Notes under the pieces: generated by a model
The model's database searches: none
The model's input: only the letters and a program-made list of their open reading frames with translations
Told to the model about the DNA's origin: nothing
Shown: in pieces, positions 39,901 to 50,996 of the stretch
How the letters are laid out: every line of letters begins with the position of its first letter
How positions within the stretch are numbered: the stretch's first letter is position 1
Assembly: GCA_040954595.2 (NCBI GenBank)
Contig: CM082579.2
Location: 2,976,001 to 3,040,000 of the forward strand
Origin: Balanoglossus misakiensis
Lineage: Eukaryota > Hemichordata
Direction of reading: 5' to 3'
DNA: 64,000 nt
Made by a program: the position numbers and the translations under genes

Positions 39901-42900
39901 GTCCGGCTGTCTCTGTGCCACGGAATGCAACGAAGCCGGCATACTATTCCGCCGCCTACCCAGTTCCACAACCACAGTTTTCGTGTCTTCAGGTCCGCCA
40001 CCTTTTTCTTCTCCATGGTTCAGATCAGCTTTGCTTTTCTTCAGAGGGGGACAGAAGACCTGTTTGTCATCCATGGTGCTAGTTGTGCCATCGTTGACTA
40101 CCTTCTTGCCGGCATTATTCCGGAACGGTGTCCTGAAACTGGCGGCTTTCCCGGTGATGATCCTCTGCTGTTTTGGGGCGGATGATGATTTCCTGGCAGC
40201 ATCCACAGGAACACTCTGATTTATGGATTTCAATGCCGGACCTGGCGTACCATGTTGCCCTGGTGAACTACCATGAAGAACAGCAGGAGGAGTAGACACA
40301 AGTGGTCTCATGGAACGTGTTGGCTTCAGTGTCCTGTCATGAATGAACCCTACAAGACAGAAAATATGGATGAAATTGAGAGGGGCAGTAACTTTAACAT
40401 TGTACAAACTACTCACAAGGTTTCCTATAAAAAGTATAATTTGAGGCAGTGAGATTTCATAACAAAGAGGACAACTGTGGCTTTAAAACTTACCTGCTGG
40501 TGTTGAGTGTAGAGGTTTCAACTGTGTTCGTGGAGTTTTTCCCTGAATAGGAGTTGCAATGTTGGCTTTCTTGTTTGGTGGCTCTGTGAAATGAAAAGAT
40601 CAGCGAGGTTTAAGCTTGTTTTTTTTCTTTGGACTCAAAGAATTGAAAAAAAAAATTGTTTTCTCACAAATTGCTGAAACTAGGAGAAATGCAATGGATG
40701 AAAGAGATGAGTTATTGTTGTCATGGATACCCTTACCTTCTAGTCCAGTGCTCTGGTAAGTTCGTTTTGTTGGTAACCTGTTGATAACACCACCATGGTT
40801 GGCAGCTTTCATGCTATCACAACCAGACATCTTTGAGGAGCCACCGTCCTTCTGGGATTGGATTCTCTCCAAGTGCCCAGCCGTCTCATCTCTGGTTGTC
40901 CCTGTATCACCACTCCTGGTATTTGAATCCTTCCCTAGTCTCGTATGCTCTGACAGTTCTGTGTCCGCTAGTAGTCTCTTGGCTTTGGAGATAGATTCAG
41001 CAGACACCTTAACAAGCTTGCCAGATCCAGTCTGAAATCCTACAGATGCTTTTGTCGGGTTGGGAATTGTTGCGTCTACATCATCATGGATGAATTCTTT
41101 GGCCTTATTCAAGGCAGAGGCAGACACAGTCACAGTGCTGCCACTGGCAGTTTTGAACAAACTCATTTCTTCGCCCTGTGCTAATCCACCTCCCTGATCT
41201 TCCCGGGTCTCATCCTCGGCAAGAAGCCTTCTGGCTTTTTCCAAGGATTGTTCTGAAACACTGACGCGAGTTCCTGCCGCAGTCTGAAACCCGGACATGG
41301 CAGGAATGCCAGTCTTTGTACATGGATTGTTGGCTTCAAGCCCTGTGCTGGCATCGCCCAGTAAGTCCTTTGCCCTTTCGAGTGCAGTGTCAGACACAGC
41401 CACTCTGTGGCCACTTGCTGTTTTCAATCCTCCAAAGTGTCCTTCCATGGTCTCTGTGTCGTTTACATCATCGACCGTACACAAGAAGTCCCTGGCTTTT
41501 CTCAGCGAGGATTCCGATATCTGAACAGCAGATCCCCCAGCAGTTTGAAATCCAAGGAATGGTTTCGTCGCTTGTGGACAAACAGGTTTCCTTGTATCAG
41601 TTGGCTGATTGTTCATTTCTGTGTCACTGGCTTTAGAAACACTCCTGGCTTCCTTGAGTGCCTCAGCTGATGTGTGAGCCTTGTTTCCATGAGCTGTTTG
41701 AAAGTCTACAAATCTTCCTGGGATGGAGTTACTTTCAACTATCTTAGACTCATCACCCAGCCGTGCCTCATCATCAAGAAGACACTTCGCTTTCTTCAAA
41801 GATTCCTCAGAGATGACCACTTTCTTTCCTGCAGCTGTTTGGAATCCTGTAAACTCTGTCACATTCTCACGAAAACTTCCATTGTCAGCATTACCTGCAT
41901 CAGCCAACAAACATTTTGCCTTCTCTAGCGAGGCCTTAGACACTCTCACTTTGTTTCCACTTGCAGTCTGAAAACCAATGAACGGCTTTAGTGGACTCGT
42001 GTTTCCAGTCTCATCCCTTTCAGAAATGCATTCAAAATCAATGGTTTCTTTCTCAGGCAAATCAACTTCACTTTCAGAAAATAGTTTCCTGGCTTTCTCT
42101 AATGAATCTTCAGACACACTGACAGGCTGACCGCTGGCCGTTTGAAATCCCCCAAATTCTGTCGTATTCACACTTCTTTCAACTGACTGCCTGTCGGTTT
42201 CCAAAACACTCTCCCCGACCACTCCACCATTCAGGACATCACCACCACTTCTGTCTGCTTGAAGTGCTTCACAGCTTTCCACAGTTTCCTCAACCAACAC
42301 AGTGGCGCTTTCGATATTTTCACCATCCTGCACACAATTCTGAATGTCAGTGACATTTGAATCCACATTGGTACTAGCAATAGCATTACTGTCATCCTTA
42401 CTAATGTCTCTCTTAGATTCGTTGTCAACTTGATCATCTCTGCACAGATCCTCTTCCATCATCTTCCATGCAAAGGCCAGCGACTCATCAGAGATGTGGA
42501 CTTGGTGACCACTGGCTGTTTGAAAACCACTGAACACGCTCCCATCATGCGCTGGTCCCTCGACAGATTCCCCTTCAACTTTTCCACCTTCCTCTTTCTC
42601 TTCTCTGACTTGACTTGAATTTACACATGGTATTCCCAACAGAACTGCTTTACTGGTGGAGGTCGTCTTAGACTTGTCAAAGTTCAGGAAAACCTCATCA
42701 TCTGTTGACACATCCAACTCATTATTTAATGTTCCTTCTGGGTGTGACTTGTATTGGGCATTTTCTGGCATTGGAGAATTTTCTCCTGAATCCAAAGGTA
42801 CACTTTGATTGCCATCTCCAGCAGAATCAACTCTAGCTGACACATTACCTTCCTTTGTAGTTGTTTCTTTAACTGTTTGCGCTGGTGTGTTGGCCTTTTC

Positions 42901-45900
42901 ATTCACCCTATTTCTGTCTCTCTGCAAGCCTGCAAATTTCACCCCATCTTGAGAGTTTTCACCGTCTTTGAGAATGTCGTTGTTCATGTTGTTCAAGTCG
43001 TCCTCTGTGATTCCAGCCATCTGCATCTCTAGCTCTTCCACAGCTTCCAGCTCTCGCTTGACTTGTGTGGCGGAGAAGAAATCCTCTGTGAAAGAATCAT
43101 GCAAGGCTTCTGACTCCTCGTGGTCATCTGTCTGGTTTTTCTGATCCTCATTTATTTCCTCAACGTTACCACCCTCAGCGGTAGGCTTCTCTGCACACTC
43201 TTTACCTTGTCCAACATACTGTGCTTTGGGTTGACCACAGGCTGTGACTCCAGAATTCTCCTGGTGTGGTGGTGTCTCAGCTAACTTGGTGGGTTCAGTA
43301 TTTCTTACGCCAACTTTACCTGGAGGTTTGAACGGCCTGAAGCCCTTTGGAAGTCTTCGTAGATCCCTCTGTGGCGTCTGTAAAGACTTTGTACTCTGAC
43401 GACCAGTGGAACCCACAAGTGCGGAAGTTGGTTCAATCAGTGGTGTCTCGCTCATTTCAATTTCACTCACCAACCTCTTGGCTTTTTGCATCGCCGCAGC
43501 AGAAATGTTAATGTTCTTGCCACTAGCTGACGCAAAGCCGGCAAAAGGTGTTTCATCTGCTGTCCCACTGTCTACGTTGTCAACATCAGCAATCAACAAT
43601 TCCGCTTTCCTCATGGCTGTGTCAGAGACACTGATGCTCTTCCCACTGGCTGAAGTGAAGCCTGTCATAGCTTGCGCGGGTGTGGTTGTAACGGTTTCAC
43701 AAACCACTCGATCACAGTCTGAAAGTTCTTTTTTCACTGTACTGTCTCTGACTGAGGTACTTTGTTCAGCTGCAGTTATAAATCCGTGACACATTGCACT
43801 TTCACTGGGGATTAAATCGCCATCAATATCGTCAAGCAGAGACTTTGCTTTCCTCATGGCAGTGTCCGACACAGGGATGTGTTTTCCACTCGCAGACGTG
43901 AAACCTCCAAATGAAGCGCTTCCATCTGAGGCACCAGCAAGACCTTCATCCACTTGCTGCAGTAGCAACTGGGCTCTTTTCATGGCCGTGTCTGAGATTG
44001 CAATATTCTTGCCACTAGCCGAGGTGAAACCGCCAAAACCACCACCACCTTGGACCTCACCAAATGACACCTGTGGTGGCACTATTGATTCAGCTGGGGA
44101 TTCTGATACTTCTGGATCAATTCTGTCACCGGTGGCACTTGGTGGTCTTTGTCTTGAGTTGTCTTCCTGATCTTGATCAACTTCACTGATGAGCTTCCTG
44201 GCTTTCATCATGGCAGACTCAGAGACTGCAATTTTACCACCAGATGCAGTCGAGAATCCAGTAAATTGAGTTGAGAGGCCCTGATGGGTTGCAATATTTT
44301 TAAAACTTGTGTCTCTTTGGTATATTTCTGAAGTGGCAGTGTGGTTGCTATCCTGAATGTGTGTATCGCATTGTTCATACACAATACTGGTATTACAAGC
44401 ACCTTTTGGACTATACTTTGATCCTGCAGGTTCGTTTGCATCATAAAAGTTGCCTTCTTGGACTTTGGGCATTTTGCTAGCCTGAGTTGTTTCAATTCCA
44501 GTTTTGCGAAATGAACATATTGCACTTTCAGAAATGGCAGTTTTGTTAGTGAAAGTTTTAAACCCACTGGTACTGTCGAGGTGGGCTTTCATAGTCTCAA
44601 TGTTCCCAGCATTACATGCTTTTAGAGTTGAAGGCAGTGTAGTTAGTGCAGCGTGCGGCGATACCAGTTCATTGGCGTTCTTCCTAGGTGATACATCCCA
44701 AGTTTTTGCTTTCATCAGTAGACTGCACACCACACTCCTTGAACCTGTAGGTGTTGTGTCCACGGACATCCTAACAATTTGTACTGCGTCTGTCGATTTG
44801 CTGCTACCAGGGTGTCCATCGCTGAAACTGACATCACTTTTGTTTCTGCCGATTGGTGATCCAGTACTACCCGTTATTGCACTGGCAGGTTTGCCGCATA
44901 CAGACACTGCATCTGTTTTCTGTTTCTTGGCTGCCGGCTGGTAGAAGTTCCCGACTCTCCTCCTGCAACCAAGCCCTGAGTTTGTCGCCGTCTCTCTGCT
45001 GGTGCGTGGTGTTTCATACTTGCTGACACCCCTGGATATGGGAGGTGCTGACAGATGTCCTTTCTGAACCATGGCATGAGTGGTTGTCTGTTGTGGCTCA
45101 ACTGTCTTCATGTAGGCTGTGAAGGACACAAAAGAATCTGCAGACAGAAAAACAATGTCGGGCATAATGTTAAAAAGATGTTACACTGTGTTTGACAGCT
45201 AGAACCATACCTAAAATCTACTCCTGAAAAATCAGTCTTTGATGATTGTAATGTAAAGTGTATGTTTATCAGTTATTGACTACTGAATAACAATTACACT
45301 TACCAGCACTTCTCCTGGGAATGGTTGGCGTACTGCTGTTGATCGAGGAACATCCCTCATCACTGGTCATGCCACCCTTCTCTGTTTTGACTTCTGTGCT
45401 TTTAGGAGAATTTTCCACAGGTCTCATCCTCGAAATCAAGGACTTGGGCTGGAAGTGGCTCCTTGTGGCTGCCCCCCTGTTTGATGGATAATAGAACTTC
45501 TTCATATTCTGCGATTTGGATATGCTTTTGAACACTGCGGTTTGTGAGTCGGGGTCCCCTGCCTTGGCACAGCTGCTGGTGTTGGTGGATTCCTGTTTGC
45601 TGCATGCGTTTGCTGGCGTGGTACCGCTGGCTGTGCCTTGTTGGCCACATCCGGCTTTTGGTTCAGAACAGCTGGCAGTCAGAGCATTATCATCCCGGCT
45701 CAAATTCTCCGACTTAGTTCTGCTTGCAATACAGGTATCTTCCGGGTTACTTTCTCTTCCATGGCTGGCACTGTGTGCAGGACTGGCACTGGCCAATTTG
45801 TTAGTAGCACCACGCTGATATGAACGTTCATGCATTTCCTTTACATTGCGTTCATTTCTGCCGATCACATTCTCACTTACACCCTGTACTCCATCCTGCA

Positions 45901-48521
45901 AATCTTTTCCTATTCCCAGTTGACTCGGTGATGTCCCCGTCTGTTCATCCACAGCGTGTTTAGCCGAAGCCAGGTCAGTGGCAAGCGCCAGCGCCTCTGC
46001 GAATGTGGGTGACATCTGTGAAAACAGATCCCCATTGTCTATAGTGGTGTTACGACAATCAACACCCGGAGACTTTAGTTCAACTGCACTGACAGAAGAT
46101 GGCTGGACAGTTCTGTTTCCCTGCGGTAAATGTTCGTGAGTTTCAGCTGCATCGGTTTCTGTTTCAGGTTTGCAATTGGCACTATTGTCTGAGATTTTTG
46201 CATTTGATTTCTGACCAGCAGAAATCTGTTCATGACAAATGCTTCCTTTACAAATGAAGGGACTATCGATTTCTTCATTGGCTTGGTCGATGACAGGATG
46301 ACTGTCCTCTCTACTATTCACATTTTCATTGTCTTTGATAAGCATTTCCTTACTCTCTTTTTCCCCAGCCAATGTCCTGTTGCCTTTACCTGCTGGGGGA
46401 GTGTCAAACAGGAATGCCAAAGTTTCTGCAATGTTCGAACTATTGCCCGGTGACGATTCAAAGTTTGTCTTTGGTTTTGCATCAAGTTTGCCAGCACCAC
46501 CAAGTTGTGGGGACACACCACGTAATGTGACTTGTTTTCCATCAGCTTGGGGAGAATCACAGTTTGACGTGTCTGGTTTCAGTGCAGGCTGAGGAGACAT
46601 TTTGGTTAATGTCTTTAGCTTTTCAGTGAGCTGAGGTGACTCAACAATTTTAATATTTTTAGGAGTAATCTGAGGCGATTTGGTGGTTGTTGCATTGGCT
46701 TCTACAGGCTGGCATGGATCAACAACACTATTCCTTGTACTTTGCTTGGCACTGTCTATGAAAGAACTGCCCTTTGCAAAGTTGTTGTTGTTATTAGCAT
46801 TATCAGAATTCGGTGACACTTGGATGTTGCTGTTTAGCCCGTCAAAAGTAGGCACATTTTCCTTCAGTTCATTCTTTACCTTATCAAGCGTTACACCTTC
46901 TCTGCCATCCCCACACTTATCCACACTGTCAGTCGGCCTACCGGCTTTATTCTTTCTTTCGACATCCAGGACTAACACATAGTTGTCACTGGATTCCGTA
47001 TCTGGCATCCTGGCTAGAGGAGGCGACTCTTGCGAGTTGGTCGTGGCATCCGCAGAGGCGACTTTATTCGTTGGGCCTTCATGCATCGTGTCAATGCCGC
47101 TCTCATCCTCAGCATCACAATTACCATCGGCCTGATCGCCAGTGAACAGTGCTCTTGCAGTGACCTGTGCAATGAAGAAATACACAGCGAGATTACGGCA
47201 AAGTTTACCAAAGAATTTCAAATCCAGGGGGTGGAAACGTACGGTGTATGAATTGCAAGAGGACTTAATTAAAGGTTATTAAAAAACTTCCAGTGGTACA
47301 ACTGGACAGACATGCAGGGTAATTACATGGAAGGATTTTCATTACACTGACCTGTCCCTTTGTGCATTCTTCATCTTCCAAGCTTTGATCACTTTTCTCT
47401 GCACTGAAATCCAGCCTTTTCTTTTCGCTTGATGAGGCTGGTGGTGTTGCCAGTGAACTGGTCCATGATATGTTGGATACGTCCAAGTCTGCACCGAGAC
47501 TGAGAGATAGTCTTTGGGGGGTCTTCTGTGGAGAATGGTCAAAATAATTAAATAATGGAAAGTCCAACTCTGGACACAAAAGATGCAGGTTAAGTTTCAC
47601 AACAGGGGGGTAAGTAAATTTCAAGTATGCACCCAGTGTCCCTTACTTTATCAGAAGCTGGAGTGGTGAATGATTTGCTCCATCGGGACCTCGTCAGGGT
47701 CTGCGGTGTTTTGAACAGTCTCTTCATGAACACCGGCGTGCCATCATCAGCATGGGTAGGATTCCAGGACGGAAAGGGACTGAAACACGGCGAGGGCTGG
47801 CCAACGCTGCCGGCCATTGACACCTGTGATATCGCAGTGGCTTGGTTTGGTGTGATCACGCTGCATGCTGGTGTTGGTGGGCTTTGACCTGCAGATTTTA
47901 GTGATATGCCGGTGAATGAAAACAGACTCCCATAGGGGTAAATTATAAAAGTTATCACAGGGGACAGCTAGCTTTATTGCAATGGTGGTATGGCTTGGCA
48001 CAGCCAAGTGTGTATTATCAATTGATGGAGAGAATGGACTATTGTATTTACTCACCTATATTTCTTTGAGGTCTGTATCCAAGGGGTGTTGTCCACTCAT
48101 CTTGGATGACGGTTCTGTGCACCTTCTTTCTGTTGCTGACAGAGATCTCATTGTCTTCTGGGCTGAACAGAAGTGGTGACGGCGCAAAGAGCTTGCTTCT
48201 CTTCTCGCGATGCAGCGGAGTTACGAATGAACTCTCAGTCCCGTGTCCTTGTTTCCGTGGCGATACATCATCGCCCACCAGTAACCGTGGCGACGCATCT
48301 CTTGTGTTCTCACTCTCACACACTCTGAGTCTGTTACGGAACCAACCCTCATCCACAGGACCCAGCTTTAGTAAAGTGTCAGAGTCAACAAGAGATGACA
48401 GAGTTGTTGCTTTGGGGGCTTTCTCCAGCCTTCTGAGGTTAAATTCCAAGCTGGTCTGATTTTTCTGTACCGGGCATGTCTTTGTTGTATACACATATCC
48501 ATCTGTGGACAATGACTTCAT
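33970..48521 (-). CDS. BRCA2: BRCA2 homologue, RAD51 loader in homologous recombination
   Basis: Coding exons in order: 48521-48056, 47888-47647, 47525-47352, 47164-45304, 45137-40737, 40583-40494, 40349-39814, 39702-39586, 39395-39208, 39073-38945, 38853-38640, 38365-38186, 38070-37891, 37712-37556, 37453-37332, 37123-37004, 36873-36698, 36556-36350, 36153-36072, 35815-35633, 35388-33970. All junctions keep phase, giving 3,747 residues (human about 3,418). Residues 53-65 resemble the PALB2-binding helix. WTSSLATPP (exon 3) matches the human amino-terminal region. BRC repeats occupy about 1200-1470 and 1780-2305. The DNA-binding domain follows: helical domain, OB1, tower, OB2 and OB3 (about 2590-3275). 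The last exon has [16 protein letters not shown], as in human, and a basic RSQSRKRK end. Two giant central exons correspond to human exons 10 and 11. BRCA2 delivers RAD51 to single-stranded DNA in the nucleus. Start: first ATG, three bases after an acceptor (48524). Exon 19 has a weak polypyrimidine tract. Confidence 0.95.
35633..39702 (-). other. BRCA2 DNA-binding domain exons (HD-OB1-tower-OB2-OB3)
   Basis: The helical domain includes LYTLGVQPD and [18 protein letters not shown], the most conserved BRCA2 block. OB1 includes [24 protein letters not shown] and [25 protein letters not shown] and [11 protein letters not shown] lead into the tower, whose long charged helices ([40 protein letters not shown]) span exons 14-16. 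OB2 and OB3 include [35 protein letters not shown] and AAANLQWR. No subdomain is missing, so DSS1 binding and single-stranded DNA binding are expected (family knowledge). Confidence 0.93.
40970..42535 (-). repeat. BRC repeat array, distal cluster (about 10 repeats)
   Basis: Ten units of about 30-35 residues begin with GFQTASG-type cores at roughly 42500, 42120, 41940, 41820, 41680, 41530, 41400, 41260, 41130 and 41010. The typical pattern is F-x-T-A-x-G-x-x-V-x-(V/I)-S-x-x-S-L-x-K-A-(K/R)-x-L. The unit near 41680 is weak ([12 protein letters not shown]). The unit near 41400 has LKTA and the last has FQTG in place of FxTA. BRC repeats bind RAD51 through the FxxA tetrapeptide (family knowledge). 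Confidence 0.9.
43470..44271 (-). repeat. BRC repeat array, proximal cluster (5 clear repeats)
   Basis: Clear units lie near 44235, 44010, 43885, 43640 and 43515, mostly with the core [17 protein letters not shown] very degenerate unit ([20 protein letters not shown]) lies near 43765 and another ([16 protein letters not shown]) near 44545. The [12 protein letters not shown] consensus differs from the FQTASG/SLEKA consensus of the distal cluster, so the clusters probably expanded separately. About 310 residues without repeats, including the acidic [14 protein letters not shown], separate them. Confidence 0.88.
46495..46690 (-). other. S-P-Q motif series in BRCA2 exon 4
   Basis: Five Ser-Pro-Gln motifs occur in about 60 residues (SPQIT, SPQLT, SPQPA, SPQAD, SPQLG) at irregular spacing. 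SP sites suit proline-directed kinases and SPQ is not an ATM/ATR SQ site. Several look like loosely repeated units. Function is not known. Confidence 0.6.
48327..48365 (-). other. PALB2-binding-like helix of BRCA2
   Basis: Residues 53-65 read [13 protein letters not shown]. The human PALB2-binding segment has LGPISLNWFEEL, so L-G-P and W-F are conserved at matching spacing, including the key Trp (human W31). It lies in the first coding exon, as in human. Confidence 0.7.
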
Positions 48522-48523
48522 AA

Positions 48524-49186
48524 TCTGTCACAGTCAAGAAAACCTCAGGGAAATATTCTGTGAATACCAAAGAAAAAGATTCAGATTTAAAGAATCAAGG
48601 AATCTTTAAATCTCTTTTTTACTGTCTATTATTGTGCAAAAGATTCACAATACTTCAACAAATGCAGGTAGAAGCCTTTATACCCATTGCACCATGGAGA
48701 TAGAGCTCACTAAAAGTCTAAAAGGATAGTTATTAATTTATTATACCTTATATTTATTTTTATTATAATAAACATACACACTACAAACAAGGAGGAAGAG
48801 CTAGAGCTCCCTCTGGTGGTCACTACAAAGTAACACGGAGGAAGAGCTGTCGTCTGTACACGGCTGCCTGCCATATGCAAATCGCATTTTCATTAACACT
48901 TCCATGATTGTTCAATTTTCACACCTCTACTCTTTTGTTTTCTGGTACACCTGCTCCTGGACATTTTATCACTCTGAATATCCCATGATTCTCTGCCTTC
49001 TCGTTCATTCCACGCTTGCATCTGACGAGGGAGACCACGTCTCCGAAAGCTCTAGCTGTCGAACCAGTGTTCTTACACTGCAGTGCTGTCAAAACACCCG
49101 TTCTTATTGCAACTACATTGTACATGTACTGCAGAGAATTCGTGATTTGATAAGCCTACGAAATATATTGTCCGCGTTGACTTACC
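48524..49186 (-). other. BRCA2 first (5' UTR) intron
   Basis: On the minus strand a good donor (GAATG|GTAAGTC, after 49186) pairs with an acceptor (GTGACAG|ATT, before 48524) three bases upstream of the ATG. The intron is AT-rich with no gene seen. It contains a CTCF-like site, and GGAGGAAGAGCT occurs twice (near 48791 and 48838). Confidence 0.5.
48806..48823 (-). promoter_or_regulatory. CTCF-like motif
   Basis: Minus strand reads GTGACCACCAGAGGGAGC. This fits the animal CTCF consensus (CCASYAGRKGGCRS) with one mismatch (A for C in GGGAGC). It lies in the inferred 5' intron of BRCA2, between that gene and the channel genes. Binding is inference. Confidence 0.45.
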
Positions 49187-49280
49187 ATTCATGAAACAGA
49201 CCTTGTGCCACAGACTGTTTAATTATCAAAATGCAATCACCAAGACAGCGCTCCATAGACTTCAATATTAGCGATAGGAG
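49186..49280 (-). other. Inferred non-coding first exon of BRCA2
   Basis: A leader exon ending at the donor after 49186, with its 5' end placed just below the promoter-like motifs at 49281-49303. The 5' border is approximate. Human BRCA2 also has a non-coding first exon with the ATG at the start of exon 2. Confidence 0.4.
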
Positions 49281-49303
49281 GTCGCCATTTTGTTTATCCC
49301 GCC
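49281..49303 (-). promoter_or_regulatory. Candidate BRCA2 promoter: E2F-like and YY1-like sites
   Basis: Minus strand reads GGCGGGAT (49296-49303, E2F-like), then AAAATGGCGAC (49281-49291, YY1-like), in the sense orientation typical of TATA-less housekeeping or cell-cycle promoters. No TATA box was seen. The motifs are seen directly; the promoter role is inferred from position upstream of the leader exon. Confidence 0.45.
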
Positions 49304-49310
49304 TTAGCTG

Positions 49311-50960
49311 AGGATCACGGGAGGGACAAACTATATATTATGATGCACATATCTAGCAGAAGGACTGTGATCTGATGGTGGAATTTGAGCCGCAGATATC
49401 TGGGTTAAAACAGCACGATGGGTGCGATTACAGGTTAATATAGAAGCATCAGTGAATATGTCAATATCTTTGCTTCAGGAGGTGTACATACAATCAGTAA
49501 CAGAGACGTCCCACACGTACAATAAAATACACTGTAATGGTTTCGCCCGAGAAACTTTACTGGTACCCACCATCGAAAGTAAAACTCAGGCTCGCGTTTT
49601 CATTGTTTCTCGTCGACTAACTGTGATTACGATAAGTACCTTCAACTGTTCGGTGTCGAACCAAACGGAGCTCACACTCGACTGAAATAACAGCGGAGAA
49701 AACAGTGCCAGTTTTATCTTGCAGTGAGAGGGTGTGATTCGTTCCTGTTTTAAAACAAAGTTTGGACCCTGATTTGGCAGGCCCAGACACTTGTTCGAGT
49801 GTATGTAGGTGACACAGGAACCAGAGTTAAAACAACTACAGTCAAATCAACCGTCACCGGTAGGTTTTATCGTCTTCTGATCCTTACCATTATTAAGTCC
49901 AACATTATTGAATGTGACAAGTTAGATCTACGATTCGGAAACTGATGATTCCAACAAATTACAAGACTTTCTTAGTGTTTACACACTGCATCCAACAGAA
50001 ACGGGTTAAAATACCCCGGGGGTGTTTCTAAAATTCTTCAGAGGAAAAGAAATGGGTTCTATAAAAAGCAACTGCCTATACGATGAAAATACACACAAAT
50101 GCTTATAATATTTATTTGTCAACGTCTTCTGAGGGAATAAGACAAATGAAATCTCCATCCTTATGCAAATGAGTAGTACCTGTTGAAGTGCGGATGAAAA
50201 TGTCGGTGACGCAGAACGCAAAATATGTCAAACTTACGGGTATAACAGTAAACACGGCACGGTGTGTGCACGTCAGAAGACAGAAAATTACGTAAGACTT
50301 TCTTTTTGACGGTGGTGGTTCATTGTATAAGTAACCTCGGCGCGTTGTGTTGTGTGTGCGAACCAACAGGGTCGACGCGACGGGCACGTTTTAATGATGT
50401 TTGCATCCAAATCGAAAAGCAAATTTCCTGTCACATTCGATTTTCCAGGGATATACCTTTTCTCGTGTAAATACACAAACATGCTTTTTTAATTAGCGGT
50501 GCACCGTCCAACGTATCCCCTTGACTCAGCCAATTGACGGAGGGTATCTTGCAAATTGGTCAAATGTAAGATAACACATAACCTATATAGCCCGATTTCT
50601 CAATTAAGTTATGACAACTATTGGTACGTATATTACGTAATCAAGTTGAAGTCATTACATTATACTGTGGCTACCTGCAACTATTAATCCCTTTTCAAGC
50701 AAAAACACTTATCTAACGCTAGACCAAAATCAACGTTCATGTCGGATTATTGCCATAATCCCTGTCGATGACCACTCTCTCCGCGTATTTGGTCCAAGTA
50801 TATTTATTTTGCACTGTGCGCCATGGCAACCCTTTGTATGTATGTATAAAGTATGTACATATATGAAAGTGTTTGAAGTAACTATGTTTCATAAATGGAA
50901 TGATTTCCTACAAACCCTTCTGTGACTAAATTTTCACGAACCATTCTCCCATTTCTTCTC
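49311..50960. other. Intergenic region between BRCA2 and channel gene A
   Basis: Divergent 5' flanks: BRCA2 leaves leftward and the channel gene rightward. No conserved frame was seen. A non-coding first exon of the channel gene may lie here, since a splice-acceptor-like sequence precedes its start codon, but it could not be located. Confidence 0.5.
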
Positions 50961-50996
50961 TTGATAGGAAAGACTCAAACGAATAAGACGTCAGCC

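Noticed and set aside
40600-45165. Continuous minus-strand frame as a single-exon gene starting [12 protein letters not shown]
   Set aside because: It is an internal exon of BRCA2. Splice sites at 45137 and 40737 join it in phase to neighbours, and the residues outside these borders are intronic.
50922-50996. Upstream in-frame start MTKFSRTILPF for channel A
   Set aside because: The hydrophobic stretch is the translation of a polypyrimidine acceptor tract (ending TTGATAG), and the match with copy B begins at MACD.
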